Positions 34,402 through 45,948 are shown, numbered from the stretch's first letter. The stretch: 64,000 nucleotides of DNA from Xenorhabdus bovienii SS-2004 (GCF_000027225.1 NC_013892.1:1-64000); one strand, 5' to 3'. The notes: generated by a model not told the origin, from the sequence alone. Translations and numbers: made by a program.

Positions 34402-36291
34402 TTAGGCGCTACGACGTAATAAACCTTGTTTTTTCAACCATACCAGCAAAATGGAAATGGCTGCTGGAGTAATACCAGAAATACGCGAGGCCTGACCAAT
34501 TGAACTTGGTTTATGGTCATTCAGTTTTGCAATAACTTCATTGGAAAGTCCGTTGACTTGTTTGTAATCCAGATCGAGTGGCAAGGCGGCATTTTCATTA
34601 CGTAATTGTTTTTCGATCTCTTCTTGCTGACGGGCGATATAGCCTTCGTACTTCACTTGAATTTCAACTTGATCTGCTGCTTGAGGTTCTGTCAGCCCCG
34701 GAGTAAAACGTGGCAGTGATGTCAGCAGTTCATAATTCATTTCAGGGCGACGCAGTAAATCCTCACCATTGGCTTCTTTTGACAGTGGTGCTTTCAGCAT
34801 TTGGTTGATTTCATCCAAGCTATCGGAATGCGGGTGTACCCAGATATTTCGTAAGCGCTGGCGTTCCTGTTCAATCATCTCAACTTTGCGGCAATAGTGC
34901 TCCCAACGTTGATCATCAACCAAGCCCAATTCCCGGCCTTTTTCTGTTAAACGGAGATCAGCATTGTCTTCACGTAACATCAAGCGATATTCTGCGCGCG
35001 ACGTAAACATGCGGTAAGGCTCTTTTGTACCCAATGTGCATAAGTCATCAACCAATACGCCGATATAGGCTTGATCACGGCGAGGGAACCAGCCGTTTTC
35101 ATCTGCGGCATAACGTGCGGCATTTAAACCTGCCAGCAATCCTTGTGCTGCTGCTTCTTCGTATCCTGTAGTGCCGTTGATTTGACCAGCAAAGAACAGA
35201 CCATTGATAAATTTGCTTTCCAGTGTCTGTTTTAAATCACGTGGATCAAAAAAGTCGTATTCGATCGCATAACCAGGACGAACGATACGGGCGTTTTCCA
35301 TACCCTTCATGGAGTGAACGATCTGCATCTGCACGTCAAATGGCAGGCTGGTTGAAATACCGTTCGGATAGATTTCGTTACTGGTGAGGCCTTCTGGTTC
35401 AAGGAAGATTTGATGAGCGTTGCGATCCGCAAAACGCATGACTTTGTCTTCGATGGAAGGGCAGTAACGTGGTCCGATCCCTTCGATGATCCCCGCATAC
35501 ATCGGGCTACGATCCAAATTATTACGGATCACTTCATGGGTTTTTTCATTGGTATGTGTGATATAGCAAGGGATCTGTCGTGGGTGTTGATCTACGTTGC
35601 CCATGAATGAGAATACGGGTGTCGGGTTATCACCCAACTGTTGCTCAAGCTGGCTGAAATCAATGGTTCGTGCATCAATGCGGGGAGGTGTTCCCGTTTT
35701 CAGGCGAGCTACTCGTAAAGGCAATTCACGCAGGCGATGGGATAATGCGATCGCAGGAGGATCTCCGGCACGTCCACCACTGTAGTTTTCCAGCCCAATG
35801 TGAATTTTTCCATCAAGAAAGGTGCCAACAGTTAGTACAACTGATTTTGCTTTAAATTTTAACCCCATACGTGTAACAACGCCTGTTATGGTGTTGTTTT
35901 CAACGATGAGATCTTCAACCGACTGTTGGAAGATCATCAAATTAGATTGGTTTTCCAATGCGGTTCTTACAGCCTGTCGGTACAGTACTCGATCTGCCTG
36001 TGCTCGTGTTGCCCGAACTGCTGGACCTTTGCTGGCATTCAGTGTTCTGAATTGAATACCGGCCTGATCGGTTGCTTGAGCCATTAGGCCACCAAGTGCA
36101 TCGATCTCTTTTACCAGATGCCCTTTACCGATTCCACCAATGGCTGGATTACATGACATCTGGCCCAAAGTATCAATATTGTGAGTCAGTAATAAGGTTT
36201 GACGTCCCATACGTGCGGCAGCCATTGCTGCTTCGGTACCGGCGTGACCACCGCCGATAATGATGACGTCAAAGTGTTCTGGATAAAACAT
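34402..36291 (-). CDS. mnmG: tRNA 5-carboxymethylaminomethyluridine modification enzyme
   Basis: MnmG, with MnmE, modifies uridine 34 in tRNAs that read two-codon sets. The 629 residues equal the E. coli length. The FAD-binding motif [15 protein letters not shown] is near residue 9, followed by [20 protein letters not shown] and the family motif [11 protein letters not shown]. The C-terminal helical domain is complete. Its start lies about 90 bases from oriC and is transcribed away from it, as in E. coli. Confidence 0.97.
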   Translation of the reverse strand: MFYPEHFDVIIIGGGHAGTEAAMAAARMGRQTLLLTHNIDTLGQMSCNPAIGGIGKGHLVKEIDALGGLMAQATDQAGIQFRTLNASKGPAVRATRAQADRVLYRQAVRTALENQSNLMIFQQSVEDLIVENNTITGVVTRMGLKFKAKSVVLTVGTFLDGKIHIGLENYSGGRAGDPPAIALSHRLRELPLRVARLKTGTPPRIDARTIDFSQLEQQLGDNPTPVFSFMGNVDQHPRQIPCYITHTNEKTHEVIRNNLDRSPMYAGIIEGIGPRYCPSIEDKVMRFADRNAHQIFLEPEGLTSNEIYPNGISTSLPFDVQMQIVHSMKGMENARIVRPGYAIEYDFFDPRDLKQTLESKFINGLFFAGQINGTTGYEEAAAQGLLAGLNAARYAADENGWFPRRDQAYIGVLVDDLCTLGTKEPYRMFTSRAEYRLMLREDNADLRLTEKGRELGLVDDQRWEHYCRKVEMIEQERQRLRNIWVHPHSDSLDEINQMLKAPLSKEANGEDLLRRPEMNYELLTSLPRFTPGLTEPQAADQVEIQVKYEGYIARQQEEIEKQLRNENAALPLDLDYKQVNGLSNEVIAKLNDHKPSSIGQASRISGITPAAISILLVWLKKQGLLRRSA

Positions 36292-36396
36292 GTGCGAACC
36301 TTCAGTTGTGAGAATGCTTGATCTGCATTAGGGAGAGGATTCTACTCAAGTTTGGACATTAGACCAAATAAGTTTGATCGTTGCTAATTAAAAGAA

Positions 36397-36438
36397 GATC
36401 TTTTTATTTAAAGATCTTTTTATTAGATCTGTTATTAG
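36397..36438. repeat. oriC 13-mer unwinding repeats L, M, R
   Basis: L is GATCTTTTTATTT (36397-36409), M is GATCTTTTTATTA (36413-36425) and R is GATCTGTTATTAG (36426-36438). These form the duplex-unwinding element melted by DnaA. M and R abut directly, while in E. coli they start 15 bases apart. Confidence 0.9.
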
Positions 36439-36451
36439 GATCGCGATCATC

Positions 36452-36460
36452 TGTGGATAA
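36452..36460 (-). promoter_or_regulatory. DnaA box R1
   Basis: TGTGGATAA is a perfect DnaA box read on the minus strand, at the R1 position next to the 13-mers. Confidence 0.9.
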
Positions 36461-36557
36461 GTGATTTTTCCATAGAAAGATCATGATGCTGTAAAGGATC
36501 ATTTACTGTGAATGATCCGTGATCCAAGTCAGTATAAGCTGGGATCTAAATCAGTAG

Positions 36558-36566
36558 TTATACACA
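36558..36566 (+). promoter_or_regulatory. DnaA box R2
   Basis: TTATACACA is identical to the E. coli R2 box and lies in the equivalent place. Confidence 0.85.
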
Positions 36567-36631
36567 GAAGCTAAATTGAAACTCGGTTATTAAATGGATA
36601 ACTACGGGTTAACCCCTGCTTTTCAGATAAG

Positions 36632-36640
36632 TTATCCACA
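36632..36640 (+). promoter_or_regulatory. DnaA box R4
   Basis: TTATCCACA is a perfect DnaA box at the mioC-side boundary of oriC. Confidence 0.9.
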
Positions 36641-36665
36641 ATTGATCGTTATATTTTTAATCGGA

Positions 36666-37106
36666 TCAGAGTAACTTTGCCCATTCTTTAACCCAATCTT
36701 CAGCGGGATCCTCGGGGATTTCATACTTCTGGATGTCTATTTCCAATCGATCCCCGATCCTTTTTGCTCCGCGATCTTTCAATAGGTGCTCAAATGATTT
36801 GATTGCACCACAGAATATGTCATATTCTGAACTGCCAATACCGACCGCTCCAAATGTCACGTTACTTAGATCTGGCTGTTGTTGTGCGATCGTGTCTGCC
36901 AGAGGCTGAAGATTTTCGGGTAAGTCCCCTGCTCCATGCGTTGATGTGACCACAAGCCATAGCCCACCAAGGCGCAGATCATCTAATGAAGGACCATGAA
37001 GGACCTCAGTTGAAAACCCGTGATTTTCTAAGATCTCCGCCATATGTTCGGCAACATATTCAGAACTTCCCATTGTGCTGCCGCTGATTAAGGTTATTGT
37101 GCTCAT
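36666..37106 (-). CDS. mioC: Flavodoxin-like protein MioC
   Basis: MioC is an FMN-binding flavodoxin beside oriC; in E. coli its transcription runs into the origin. The 146 residues begin MSTITLISGSTMGSSEYVAEH, with the FMN phosphate-binding loop SGSTMGSSE, and STHGAGDLP forms the second loop. It is transcribed toward oriC, as in E. coli, and a DnaA box lies in its upstream region. Confidence 0.93.
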   Translation of the reverse strand: MSTITLISGSTMGSSEYVAEHMAEILENHGFSTEVLHGPSLDDLRLGGLWLVVTSTHGAGDLPENLQPLADTIAQQQPDLSNVTFGAVGIGSSEYDIFCGAIKSFEHLLKDRGAKRIGDRLEIDIQKYEIPEDPAEDWVKEWAKLL

Positions 37107-37166
37107 TATGATCCCTGTTAAATTAAAGAACGGCTATTGTACGCTGTGAGTCTACTGGGATCTACC

Positions 37167-37175
37167 TGTGGATAA
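37167..37175 (-). promoter_or_regulatory. DnaA box upstream of mioC
   Basis: TGTGGATAA is a perfect DnaA box, 60 bases upstream of the mioC start. In E. coli a box here lets DnaA repress mioC. Confidence 0.75.
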
Positions 37176-37199
37176 TATGGTTATAAACCATTTCCTGTT

Positions 37200-37661
37200 T
37201 CAAGGCTTGATTGTTCTTATGATTGGGTTTTGCAGGGAGATCAGGGTTTCTGTTGACTGTATTTCATCGATTGTCTGGATCTTGTTGATAAGTACATCTT
37301 GAAGCGATTCGATGGAGCGGCACATAACTTTAGTGAAAATGCTGTAATGCCCTGTGGTGTAATAGACTTCAACCACTTCATCAAGCATGTCGAGTTTTTT
37401 CAATGCGGCCGGATAGTCTTTGGCGCTTTTTAAAATGATGCCGATAAAGCAACACACATCAAACCCCAGTTGTTTGGCACTGATATCAACACGAGTACCT
37501 GTAATGATCCCTGCCTGCTTCATTTTTTCCACACGAACGTGAATTGTACCCGGGCTGACAGCGAATTTTTTGGCTAATTCTGCATAAGGTGTCCGTGCGT
37601 TATCCATTAAAGCGTGAAGAATGTCACGGTCTAAATTATCGATCTGATAAATTTCTGCCAT
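37200..37661 (-). CDS. asnC: Transcriptional regulator AsnC
   Basis: AsnC is an Lrp/AsnC-family regulator that activates asnA when asparagine is low. The ATG at 37661 follows AGGGG by seven bases and gives 153 residues (152 in E. coli). The N-terminal winged helix-turn-helix is VSPGTIHVRVEKMKQAGII, and the C-terminal RAM ligand domain (YYTTGHYSIFTKVMCRS) is intact. It is divergent from asnA, which it probably controls from the 165-base gap between them. Confidence 0.95.
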   Translation of the reverse strand: MAEIYQIDNLDRDILHALMDNARTPYAELAKKFAVSPGTIHVRVEKMKQAGIITGTRVDISAKQLGFDVCCFIGIILKSAKDYPAALKKLDMLDEVVEVYYTTGHYSIFTKVMCRSIESLQDVLINKIQTIDEIQSTETLISLQNPIIRTIKP

Positions 37662-37826
37662 TTTCAACCCCTATTTTTGAATAATATTCAGTTTTATGGT
37701 GTAAAAATTATTGTTTATAAATATTACTCGATATTTTTATTATCAGATATTGAATTTATACCTCATTCTGTTGCTTAATCTATATCAACAGGACATAGGG
37801 TCACTAAAAATTTTGAGAGCAGCGCC
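37662..37826. promoter_or_regulatory. Divergent asnC-asnA promoter region
   Basis: This AT-rich gap separates the divergent asnC and asnA genes and is the expected AsnC operator site. Exact promoter and operator positions were not resolved. Confidence 0.45.
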
Positions 37827-38819
37827 ATGAAAACATCCTTTATTGAAAAACAGCAGCAGATTAGTTTTGTGAAATCATACTTTTCCCGTCTGCTAGAGAA
37901 GCAACTCGGTTTAATCGAAGTTCAGGGACCCATTCTGAGCCGTCTTGGTGATGGTACTCAGGACAACTTGTCTGGCCATGAAAAAGCGGTACAGGTAAAA
38001 GTTAAAACATTGCCAGATGCAACGTTTGAGGTGGTTCATTCTCTAGCTAAATGGAAGCGCAAGACATTAGGTCGCTTTGGTTTTCAAGCTGAACAAGGAT
38101 TGTATACCCACATGAAGGCTCTGCGTCCTGATGAGGATCGCCTGACTCCTATCCACTCTGTCTTTGTTGATCAGTGGGATTGGGAAAAAGTGATGGGTGA
38201 AGGTCACCGCTCACTCGGTTATTTAAAACAGACAGTAGGTAAAATCTACGAAGCGATAAAAGAAACACAAAAAGCAGTAAGTAAGGAATTTGGTCTGGCA
38301 CCGTTCCTGCCAGATCAAATTCACTTTCTTCACAGTGAAGAGCTTCTGAAACGTTACCCTGATCTGGATGCTAAAAGTCGTGAGCGTGAGGCCGCCAAAG
38401 AGTTTGGTGCGATTTTCTTGATGGGAATTGGCGGTAAGTTGTCTGATGGTCAGGCACATGATGTTCGTGCACCGGATTATGACGACTGGACAACGCCAAA
38501 CAGCGATGGCCTCTTCGGCCTGAACGGTGACATTATTGTCTGGAACCCCGTATTGCAAGATGCTTTTGAAATTTCGTCAATGGGTATCCGTGTTGATGCA
38601 GAAGCACTGCAACGTCAGCTCGAGCTAACTTGTGATGAAGATCGACTGCAATATGACTGGCATCAGGCCTTGGTCAAAGGAGATATGCCACAATCCATCG
38701 GTGGAGGCATTGGTCAATCACGTTTGGTGATGCTGCTGCTGCAAATGGCGCATATTGGTCAGGTTCAGTGTGGTGTCTGGTCACCCGAAATTATCGAATC
38801 TGTTGAAGGTGTACTGTAA
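37827..38819 (+). CDS. asnA: Aspartate--ammonia ligase (asparagine synthetase A)
   Basis: AsnA makes asparagine from aspartate, ammonia and ATP. The 330 residues match E. coli. The fold resembles class II tRNA synthetases: [19 protein letters not shown] near residue 33 and the C-terminal [15 protein letters not shown] motif are conserved. It is divergent from asnC and ends convergently with viaA, 33 bases away. Confidence 0.97.
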   Translation: MKTSFIEKQQQISFVKSYFSRLLEKQLGLIEVQGPILSRLGDGTQDNLSGHEKAVQVKVKTLPDATFEVVHSLAKWKRKTLGRFGFQAEQGLYTHMKALRPDEDRLTPIHSVFVDQWDWEKVMGEGHRSLGYLKQTVGKIYEAIKETQKAVSKEFGLAPFLPDQIHFLHSEELLKRYPDLDAKSREREAAKEFGAIFLMGIGGKLSDGQAHDVRAPDYDDWTTPNSDGLFGLNGDIIVWNPVLQDAFEISSMGIRVDAEALQRQLELTCDEDRLQYDWHQALVKGDMPQSIGGGIGQSRLVMLLLQMAHIGQVQCGVWSPEIIESVEGVL

Positions 38820-38852
38820 GGATTGACTGCGAAGGGATCTGAGAGTAGTGAC

Positions 38853-40310
38853 TCAGTGTCGCCATCTTCGCAGTAAACGGCTTGTAACTCCGGTATCAAA
38901 GTGCCAGATATGATCGAATATCTGCATGATACCGGGCTTTCCATAATGGGACAGGGAAACTGCATGGAAGCGGTGTTGTTGGCGTTGTTGCAGGTTTTGT
39001 ATCTGATGGATTAGAACGTCTGGTAACCGCTGGGCAATGAAATCTGAAATAACAACAGCGTCGGCATCTTTCCAGATACTTTCTTGCATTTTCTCAATGA
39101 TGGCATTCAGGCAGAATGCCAGATCGGTTCCTCCTTTGAAAGTTTGCCCCAAAAAATGTACCGCCTGTGTTAGCCCATCTTGTGATGTTAAGTCATAGTG
39201 AATGAGTTCTGTGGAAAATAATATGATGTGACAGTGACGATTATCTGCCAGAGCAATACGCATCAGTGCCAGACAAAATGCCTTTGCACAATGCTCATTG
39301 AACCCGCCCATTGATCCGGAAGTATCCACGCACACAATAAATGGTCCTCGGGGCTGTTCTGCATGATCATGGTGAGTCATCGGCTTCAATATGTTTCTTG
39401 GCTGCCAGTTGTCCCCTTGTAGCCGGTAGATCAGTAATTTTTTATCTACCAACCGCCGATAAAATTCGTACTCCAGCTCTTCAATTCCCAGCATGGCCAG
39501 TTCTGTGGGTAAAAGTCTCTGGATATCGTCACCTTGTTGGATACCGCTGACTTGCTCTGGCACGGTATCTGGTATTCGCTCTATTTGGGTGAATGGTTCA
39601 AGGGTGTTGCTATCTTCAGGAATTGATTTAGCCGCTTGGCTGCGGCCGAGTAATTGTGCCAGTTTTTCCAGTTCAGGCTGCTGTTTGAGAAATTGAGCAT
39701 ATTGGGTGAATAATGCGGTATTGTGCGACGTCAGGTGAAGTCGGCCTTTGCTCATGTCCCATAATCGCCCTGCGGCGCGATCATTTTCATCGAATATCGG
39801 ATCGAGATTGCCACTGAGATCTAATCGCTTTTGGATCTCTGCCAATAATTGTTCTTTTTCCTGTTCCAGCAATTGCTTGTGAAAGGTTGTTACTTGTAGG
39901 ATCAGGCTGGTACGCCAGTGTTGAATAAACAGGATTTGTCCTGCGTGAGTGTGTTCAGATAACGCTTCTCGCAATGTGTGGGCGTCATGGGTAAAAGGAG
40001 ATTTGATCTGTTCAAGCTTATCTGCGAGATCAGGGAGTTGTTGATAAAATTTTGTCGTATTCGCTGTTAGTAATTGCTGGTATAACTGAAATTCTTCAGC
40101 TAGGGAGGCAGGAATGAGTGTATCTTTTATTCTTTGTTGTAGTGTTTGCTGCCATGCAGGTACATCTTTCAATAATGCGCGCTTGAACCTAGGGTATTTT
40201 TCAAAAAAAATGGTCAATTGAGGGGCACTTAACAGTGCTAAAATGATCTCCTCGATCAGTTCACCTTCATTGATCGAGAGTAAAAGATCGAGCGTTGTCA
40301 GAGTTAACAT
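38853..40310 (-). CDS. viaA: VWA-domain protein ViaA
   Basis: ViaA is a von Willebrand factor A protein that works with the MoxR ATPase RavA; in E. coli the pair affects aminoglycoside sensitivity and respiratory complexes. The 485 residues (483 in E. coli) include a helical N-terminal half and a C-terminal VWA domain with the metal site [10 protein letters not shown]. It lies 4 bases after ravA, so the two are cotranslated. Confidence 0.93.
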   Translation of the reverse strand: MLTLTTLDLLLSINEGELIEEIILALLSAPQLTIFFEKYPRFKRALLKDVPAWQQTLQQRIKDTLIPASLAEEFQLYQQLLTANTTKFYQQLPDLADKLEQIKSPFTHDAHTLREALSEHTHAGQILFIQHWRTSLILQVTTFHKQLLEQEKEQLLAEIQKRLDLSGNLDPIFDENDRAAGRLWDMSKGRLHLTSHNTALFTQYAQFLKQQPELEKLAQLLGRSQAAKSIPEDSNTLEPFTQIERIPDTVPEQVSGIQQGDDIQRLLPTELAMLGIEELEYEFYRRLVDKKLLIYRLQGDNWQPRNILKPMTHHDHAEQPRGPFIVCVDTSGSMGGFNEHCAKAFCLALMRIALADNRHCHIILFSTELIHYDLTSQDGLTQAVHFLGQTFKGGTDLAFCLNAIIEKMQESIWKDADAVVISDFIAQRLPDVLIHQIQNLQQRQQHRFHAVSLSHYGKPGIMQIFDHIWHFDTGVTSRLLRRWRH

Positions 40311-40314
40311 GTCA

Positions 40315-41817
40315 TTACCTCATTTTTGATCTCAATTGTTTCAACTTTTCGATCAATTGCAGAAAACTTTGTTCAATGTTGGCAATCCAATGTTCTTCAA
40401 TAAATAAACAAGGTTGATGCTGACCGAACAATTGGCGCTGATGCTGGATGGCATCACTAATAGATATCAGCTTTTCATTCCACTCGTTATTTGTTTTTTC
40501 TGTTGTTAGTTGCTTTGCTTCCGCTTGGCAGAGAATGGCTCTGTTACGGCTCATATCCAGCACTTCCAATTGATGTTTTTCGTTGATCTCGGCCGAAATT
40601 TTCAGTGGAAAACCAATGCCATTTAAGCGAGCAAGCAATTCTCCATTGCTATTTTTGAGCACGTTTTCCAGTACTTTACTATCTATTTCAATGAAATTAA
40701 CTTCAATATCATGCAGATGTAATGCGGGATACAGAAATAGAATCAGTTTTTCATCATTGATAGTCTTGGGAAGTGAGTAGTGGATCTTGCGGCCGAAAAG
40801 TGATGAATTCGTGGTTAATTGTAAGGGATGGAGGTGAGTTTCATCTCGGCTGGTTTGTATCCATTGTTGGTATACTCCATCCATTTTCTGTAGCAGGAAA
40901 CTCTGTTGATAGGCTTGTTCTGTCAGCAAATCATGAAGGAATTGCGGCAGAAGCTTTAAGGCATTCAGGTCGTGCCACAGGCAGTCTTTCAATAGCACCA
41001 AATCTAACGGAGATATGGCATTTTTCCCACTGAAGAATGCACTGGCCTGCAATAAGCGGATGGCTTTTTTCCAGCGGCGATCTGAAACGTGAGGGAGATT
41101 TTCAGAGGCATTCAGTAGCTGGCGTAGCTGATAAATCAGCTCGAAAATGTAGTCTGGCAGGGAGACGTGTTTAATCTTACATTGCCATTGATGAAATTCC
41201 TCATCTGTGATTTGGAAATGGGTAGGTACAGGATTGTCATTTTCATTGTTTCGATCAGTCAGTAAGGCACGAAAATTCTTCTTTTCCTGAATATTGTTCA
41301 GCCAGATTCGGATCAACATACGATCGTAGAGGGCTTCCAGGCTGCTATCAGCATCGGGCAGCTCGTTGGATGCCGTGACCAGTAACCGCATCGGCAGGTT
41401 TTCTTCTTGGTTGCCATTTCTAAATTTCTTTTCATTAATTGCGGTCAGCAGAGTATTCAAAATAGCGGGGCCTGCTTTCCAGATTTCATCCAGAAAAACA
41501 ATTTCCGCTTCTGGCAAATAGCCTTCTGTCAGGCGCTGATAACGGCCTTCATCTTTGAGTGCTTGAATGGAAAGTGGGCCGAAGATCTCTTCTGGTGTGG
41601 AAAAGCGTGTCATCAAGTACTCAAAAGCGTGAGCATTTTGAAACGAAAATTTTAACCGGCGTGCGATCAGGCTCTTCGCGATCCCCGGTGGTCCCAGGAG
41701 AAAAACACTCTCTCCACATAAGGCGGCCAGAAGACAGAGACGGATGGTTTGCCGTCTTTCATATAATCCGATTTCTAGGTACTGACTTAACTGGGATATT
41801 TTCTCGACCAATTGCAT
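40315..41817 (-). CDS. ravA: MoxR-family AAA+ ATPase RavA
   Basis: RavA is a hexameric MoxR-type ATPase that in E. coli binds the inducible lysine decarboxylase LdcI. The 500 residues (498 in E. coli) contain Walker A GPPGIAKS, with Ala before the Lys as in the family, and Walker [13 protein letters not shown]. Sensor 1 (LVTASNELP) and the arginine region ALYDRMLIR follow. It is the first gene of the ravA-viaA operon, divergent from rbsD. Confidence 0.95.
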   Translation of the reverse strand: MQLVEKISQLSQYLEIGLYERRQTIRLCLLAALCGESVFLLGPPGIAKSLIARRLKFSFQNAHAFEYLMTRFSTPEEIFGPLSIQALKDEGRYQRLTEGYLPEAEIVFLDEIWKAGPAILNTLLTAINEKKFRNGNQEENLPMRLLVTASNELPDADSSLEALYDRMLIRIWLNNIQEKKNFRALLTDRNNENDNPVPTHFQITDEEFHQWQCKIKHVSLPDYIFELIYQLRQLLNASENLPHVSDRRWKKAIRLLQASAFFSGKNAISPLDLVLLKDCLWHDLNALKLLPQFLHDLLTEQAYQQSFLLQKMDGVYQQWIQTSRDETHLHPLQLTTNSSLFGRKIHYSLPKTINDEKLILFLYPALHLHDIEVNFIEIDSKVLENVLKNSNGELLARLNGIGFPLKISAEINEKHQLEVLDMSRNRAILCQAEAKQLTTEKTNNEWNEKLISISDAIQHQRQLFGQHQPCLFIEEHWIANIEQSFLQLIEKLKQLRSKMR

Positions 41818-42061
41818 CTTATTTACACCATGGTTCGAATAGTTACCTTCATTTATTTATAGATAAAATTCAATCTATGCAAAGATTTTGGTGATTATTT
41901 ATTGATTCCCAGTAGTGTGTTTGAAAAATCGATTCAGTATAACTTATTCAATAAGTTATACTTTTTTATTTATTACCCTGTTTATTAAACGTTTTAATCA
42001 TGATCACATTTTCATATCAAGCATGTTGTCTTTGATATAGGGATTTATATGATGGCGGTTT

Positions 42062-42077
42062 AGCGAAACGTTTCGCT
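42062..42077. promoter_or_regulatory. RbsR operator upstream of rbsD
   Basis: AGCGAAACGTTTCGCT is a perfect 16-bp palindrome 22 bases upstream of the rbsD start. It matches the E. coli RbsR operator pattern centred on AAACGTTT, and rbsR is present at the end of the operon. Confidence 0.85.
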
Positions 42078-42099
42078 TTCGCTAGGGAGTTAATAAAAA

Positions 42100-42519
42100 A
42101 TGAAAAAAGGCGTTTTATTGCATTCTGATATTTCTGCCGTTATTTCTCGTTTGGGCCACACTGATCAGATCACGATCAGTGATGCGGGGCTACCTATCCC
42201 GTTGTCCACTCAGCGAATTGATTTAGCGTTAACCCAGGGAATACCCGATTTGATGTCTGTGTTTGATGTGGTTGTGCAGGAAGTGCAGGTTGAAGCGGCC
42301 ATTTTGGCTACGGAGATGATTGATCACAACCCTCAGATACATGAACAAATCATCAAGCGCATTGCTGAACTCGAAACAAAACAGGGAAATGCAATCGCGA
42401 TAGAGTATGTGAATCATAACATTCTGAAAGAGAAGACAGAAAAGAGCAAAGCGATTATCCGTACTGGGGAATGTTCTCCTTATGCCAATATCCTCCTTTG
42501 TTCAGGCGTAACTTTCTGA
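42100..42519 (+). CDS. rbsD: D-ribose pyranase
   Basis: RbsD converts ribopyranose to the furanose form used by ribokinase. The 139 residues begin [20 protein letters not shown] and contain the conserved HTD and DAGLPIP segments around residues 20-33. It is the first gene of the ribose operon, downstream of the RbsR operator, 4 bases before rbsA. Confidence 0.95.
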   Translation: MKKGVLLHSDISAVISRLGHTDQITISDAGLPIPLSTQRIDLALTQGIPDLMSVFDVVVQEVQVEAAILATEMIDHNPQIHEQIIKRIAELETKQGNAIAIEYVNHNILKEKTEKSKAIIRTGECSPYANILLCSGVTF

Positions 42520-42523
42520 GGGT

Positions 42524-44032
42524 ATGATGGAGCCATTGCTGGAGTTAAAAGAGATTGATAAGGCTTTCCCTGGGGTAAAGGCGTTGTCGGGTGCGGCCCT
42601 TCGCGTTTATCCCGGAAAAGTTATGGCGCTGGTTGGCGAAAATGGTGCCGGTAAGTCCACGATGATGAAAGTCTTGACCGGCATCTATACCAAAGATGCC
42701 GGTTCAATTCATTATCTTGGGAAAAATGTGGTTTTCTCCGACCCTAAATCTTCCCAAGAAGCTGGGATTGGCATTATTCATCAAGAATTAAATCTTATCC
42801 CCCAACTGACGATCGCAGAAAATATTTTTCTTGGACGTGAGTTCGTCAATAAACTGGGTATCATCAATTGGCAAAAAATGTATGAAGAGGCCGATAATCT
42901 GCTGAAGCGTTTGAATATTCGTTATAGCAGCCGTCGACTGGTTTCTGAATTGTCCATTGGCGATCAGCAAATGGTGGAAATTGCCAAGGTGCTGAGTTTC
43001 CAATCCAAAGTCATTATAATGGATGAGCCAACGGATGCCTTGACCGATACCGAAACTGAATCGCTGTTTCATGTTATACGGGAGCTGAAAGCTCAAGATT
43101 GCGGCATTGTCTACATTTCCCATCGCCTGAAAGAAATCTTTGAAATTTGTGATGACGTGACGGTATTTCGTGATGGGCAATTTATTGGTGAACAGCCGGT
43201 TGCTGCTCTACAAGAAGATACGTTGATCGAAATGATGGTGGGACGCAAGCTGGAAGATCAATACCCGCGTCTGGATCTTCCGCGTGGGGGAAAACGACTG
43301 GAGATTGAAAATCTGTCTGGATCAGGGATCAAAAATGTCAGCTTCTCTCTGTTTGGTGGCGAGATTCTGGGAATATCCGGTTTAATGGGAGCTGGTCGTA
43401 CTGAATTGATGAAGATGATCTACGGAGCATTGCCGAAAACCAAAGGCAGGATCTTGCTGGATGGAAAATCTCTGACTATTCGCAACCCACAGGATGGGCT
43501 GGCTAACGGCATTGTCTATATTTCGGAAGATCGTAAACGTGATGGCTTGGTGTTGGGAATGTCGGTCAAAGAAAATATGTCCCTCACAGCGTTACGTTAT
43601 TTCAGTCAAAAACCCTATCGTTTGAATCATTCCGCAGAACAAAAAACCGTAACTGACTTCATCAAATTATTCAATATCAAAACTCCCTCAATGGAACAAT
43701 CGATTGGCTTGCTTTCTGGCGGTAACCAGCAAAAAGTGGCGATTGCTCGTGGTCTGATGACTCGCCCGAAGGTATTGATTCTGGTTGAGCCAACCCGAGG
43801 AGTGGATGTCGGTGCGAAGAAAGAGATCTATCAGTTGATCAATCAGTTCAAAAAAGAAGGTTTGAGCATTATTTTGGTCTCGTCTGAGATGCCGGAAGTC
43901 ATGGGAATGAGTGATCGTATTCTGGTGATGCATGAAGGTGGCATAAGTGGTGAGTTCAGTGCGGATAATGCCTCTCAGGAAGCGCTGATGGTCGCTGCTG
44001 TCGGCAAACAATACGGTGCAGTTGAAAGGTAA
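42524..44032 (+). CDS. rbsA: Ribose ABC transporter ATP-binding protein
   Basis: RbsA has two fused ATP-binding domains and drives ribose import with RbsC and RbsB. The first domain is canonical: Walker [10 protein letters not shown] and Walker [13 protein letters not shown]. The second has the family-typical degenerate Walker A (LMGAGRTE) with signature LSGGNQQK, but its Walker B reads LILVEPTRG, with Val421 where E. coli has Asp; a single base (GAT to GTT) explains it. The gene could start at either of two adjacent ATGs (42524, 42527). At 502 residues it is full length. Confidence 0.95.
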   Translation: MMEPLLELKEIDKAFPGVKALSGAALRVYPGKVMALVGENGAGKSTMMKVLTGIYTKDAGSIHYLGKNVVFSDPKSSQEAGIGIIHQELNLIPQLTIAENIFLGREFVNKLGIINWQKMYEEADNLLKRLNIRYSSRRLVSELSIGDQQMVEIAKVLSFQSKVIIMDEPTDALTDTETESLFHVIRELKAQDCGIVYISHRLKEIFEICDDVTVFRDGQFIGEQPVAALQEDTLIEMMVGRKLEDQYPRLDLPRGGKRLEIENLSGSGIKNVSFSLFGGEILGISGLMGAGRTELMKMIYGALPKTKGRILLDGKSLTIRNPQDGLANGIVYISEDRKRDGLVLGMSVKENMSLTALRYFSQKPYRLNHSAEQKTVTDFIKLFNIKTPSMEQSIGLLSGGNQQKVAIARGLMTRPKVLILVEPTRGVDVGAKKEIYQLINQFKKEGLSIILVSSEMPEVMGMSDRILVMHEGGISGEFSADNASQEALMVAAVGKQYGAVER

Positions 44033-44050
44033 TGATCAAGGATAAGAGAT

Positions 44051-45022
44051 ATGAATTTTAACACAGCAGCAACCTCCAGATATTGGCTCACGAAAGCCTG
44101 GTTGATGGAGCAGAAGTCACTGATTGCACTATTGATTCTGATTGTTGTCGTTTCCTTCTTCAGCCCCAATTTTTTCACACTGAATAACCTGTTTAATATC
44201 CTCCAGCAAACTTCTGTTAACGCTATCATGGCGGTGGGAATGACGTTGGTGATCCTGACTTCGGGCATTGATTTATCCGTCGGATCTCTATTGGCACTGA
44301 CGGGAGCGGTGGCGGCATCTATGGTCGGTACGGATGTCAACGCACTGGTGGCAGTTGCTGCGGCACTGGCATTGGGGGCAGCGATTGGCGCATGTACTGG
44401 TGTTATTGTTGCTAAGGGTAAAGTCCAGGCGTTTATCGCTACATTAGTGATGATGCTGTTATTGCGTGGTGTTACCCGTGTTTATACCGATGGCAGTCCC
44501 ATCAATACCGGATTCAGTGATAATGCCGATCTGTTTGGCTGGTTTGGTATTGGCCGTCCATTAGGAGTGCCAGCACCAGTCTGGATCATGCTGCTGGTTT
44601 TTGCTACTGCCTGGTACATTCTCCATCACACTCGCCTTGGCCGTTACATCTACGCTTTAGGCGGAAATGAATCTGCAACACGTTTATCAGGTATTAACGT
44701 TGATAAAATAAAAATAATCGTTTATTCCCTATGTGGTCTATTGGCAGCGCTGGCCAGTATTATCGAAGTAGCCCGGCTATCTTCTGCCCAACCTATGGCC
44801 GGAAGTGGTTATGAGCTGGATGCTATTGCAGCCGTGGTGCTGGGGGGAACCAGTCTGGCTGGCGGGAAAGGGCGGATTGTCGGTACGCTGATTGGTGCGC
44901 TGATTTTAGGCTTTTTGAACAATGGATTGAACTTATTAGGTATTTCTTCCAACTACCAGATGATCGTCAAGGCAGTTGTGATTTTACTGGCGGTCTTGGT
45001 TGATAACAAAAGTAGTAAATAA
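44051..45022 (+). CDS. rbsC: Ribose ABC transporter permease
   Basis: RbsC is the membrane channel of the ribose importer. The 323 residues (321 in E. coli) contain eight to ten hydrophobic segments and the conserved permease motif LGGTSLAGGKGRIVGT, which contacts RbsA. It lies 18 bases after rbsA and 24 bases before rbsB. Confidence 0.95.
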   Translation: MNFNTAATSRYWLTKAWLMEQKSLIALLILIVVVSFFSPNFFTLNNLFNILQQTSVNAIMAVGMTLVILTSGIDLSVGSLLALTGAVAASMVGTDVNALVAVAAALALGAAIGACTGVIVAKGKVQAFIATLVMMLLLRGVTRVYTDGSPINTGFSDNADLFGWFGIGRPLGVPAPVWIMLLVFATAWYILHHTRLGRYIYALGGNESATRLSGINVDKIKIIVYSLCGLLAALASIIEVARLSSAQPMAGSGYELDAIAAVVLGGTSLAGGKGRIVGTLIGALILGFLNNGLNLLGISSNYQMIVKAVVILLAVLVDNKSSK

Positions 45023-45046
45023 CCTCACCCTACAGGAAAAAACAGC

Positions 45047-45937
45047 ATGAAAATGAATAAGCTGGCAACCATTCTATCCGCCGTAGTTTTGAGTGCAACC
45101 ATGAGTGCCAATGCATTGGCGAAGGATAGCATTGCATTGGTTATTTCAACATTGAACAACCCCTTCTTTGTCACGATGAAAGACAGCGCACAGAAAGAGG
45201 CTGATAAACTCGGATATAACCTGATAGTGCTTGATTCTCAGGATAATCCGGCAAAAGAGTTGGCTAACGTACAGGATTTGACTGTTCGTGGTACGAAATT
45301 GATGCTGATTAACCCAACAGATTCAGACGCCGTTGGTAATGCGGTCATCATGGCAAACAAGGCGAATATTCCGGTTATCACCCTTGACCGTGCGGCGAAT
45401 AAAGGAAACGTTGTCAGCCATATTGCTTCTGACAATCGTTTGGGAGGCAAAATGGCCGGTGATTTTATCGCTGAAAAATTGGGTAACAATGCCAAAATCA
45501 TTCAATTGGAAGGTATCTCTGGTACTTCTGGTGCACGTGAACGTAGTGAAGGTTTTTCTCAGGCCGCCAAAAGCCATCAATTCAATATGCTAGCCAGCCA
45601 GCCTGCTGACTTTGACCGCACAAAAGGGCTGAATGTCATGCAGAACCTGCTGACAGCCCATCCATCAGTACAAGCCGTTTTTGCCCAAAATGATGAAATG
45701 GCACTCGGTGCGCTGCGCGCGTTGCAGACAGCCAATAAAAAGGATGTGCTGGTTGTCGGATTTGACGGAACTGACGATGGTGTCAAGGCGGTACGGAGCG
45801 GTAAATTAAGTGCAACGATTGCACAGCGACCTGATCAGATTGGCATCATTGGCGTCCAGACAGCGGACAAGGTGCTGAAAGGTGAAAAAGTTGACGCTAC
45901 TATCCCGGTTGAATTGGAATTAGTTATCAAAAAATAA
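45047..45937 (+). CDS. rbsB: Ribose-binding periplasmic protein
   Basis: RbsB captures ribose in the periplasm for the RbsAC importer and is also a chemotaxis ligand carrier in E. coli. The 296-residue precursor has a signal peptide ([11 protein letters not shown], cut before KDSIALV). The type I periplasmic-binding fold is intact, with ligand-site segments STLNNPFF and FDGTDDG. A strong hairpin follows the gene and may stabilise its mRNA. Confidence 0.96.
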   Translation: MKMNKLATILSAVVLSATMSANALAKDSIALVISTLNNPFFVTMKDSAQKEADKLGYNLIVLDSQDNPAKELANVQDLTVRGTKLMLINPTDSDAVGNAVIMANKANIPVITLDRAANKGNVVSHIASDNRLGGKMAGDFIAEKLGNNAKIIQLEGISGTSGARERSEGFSQAAKSHQFNMLASQPADFDRTKGLNVMQNLLTAHPSVQAVFAQNDEMALGALRALQTANKKDVLVVGFDGTDDGVKAVRSGKLSATIAQRPDQIGIIGVQTADKVLKGEKVDATIPVELELVIKK

Positions 45938-45948
45938 TCAGTATTACC

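Larger units (their letters stand above)
36380..36645. other. Chromosomal replication origin oriC
   Basis: This is a typical enteric oriC between mnmG and mioC. Left to right: three AT-rich 13-mers (36397-36438), the R1 DnaA box, a central stretch with several Dam sites (GATC) and GGATCATTTACTGTGAATGATC close to E. coli, the R2-type box TTATACACA, an R3-like AATGGATAA (36593-36601), and R4 TTATCCACA. The many GATC sites fit SeqA and Dam control; dam itself lies in this window. Confidence 0.95.

Noticed and set aside
41990-42012. CRP site upstream of rbsD
   Set aside because: Only the TCACA half matches well; the other half (TTTAA) does not fit.
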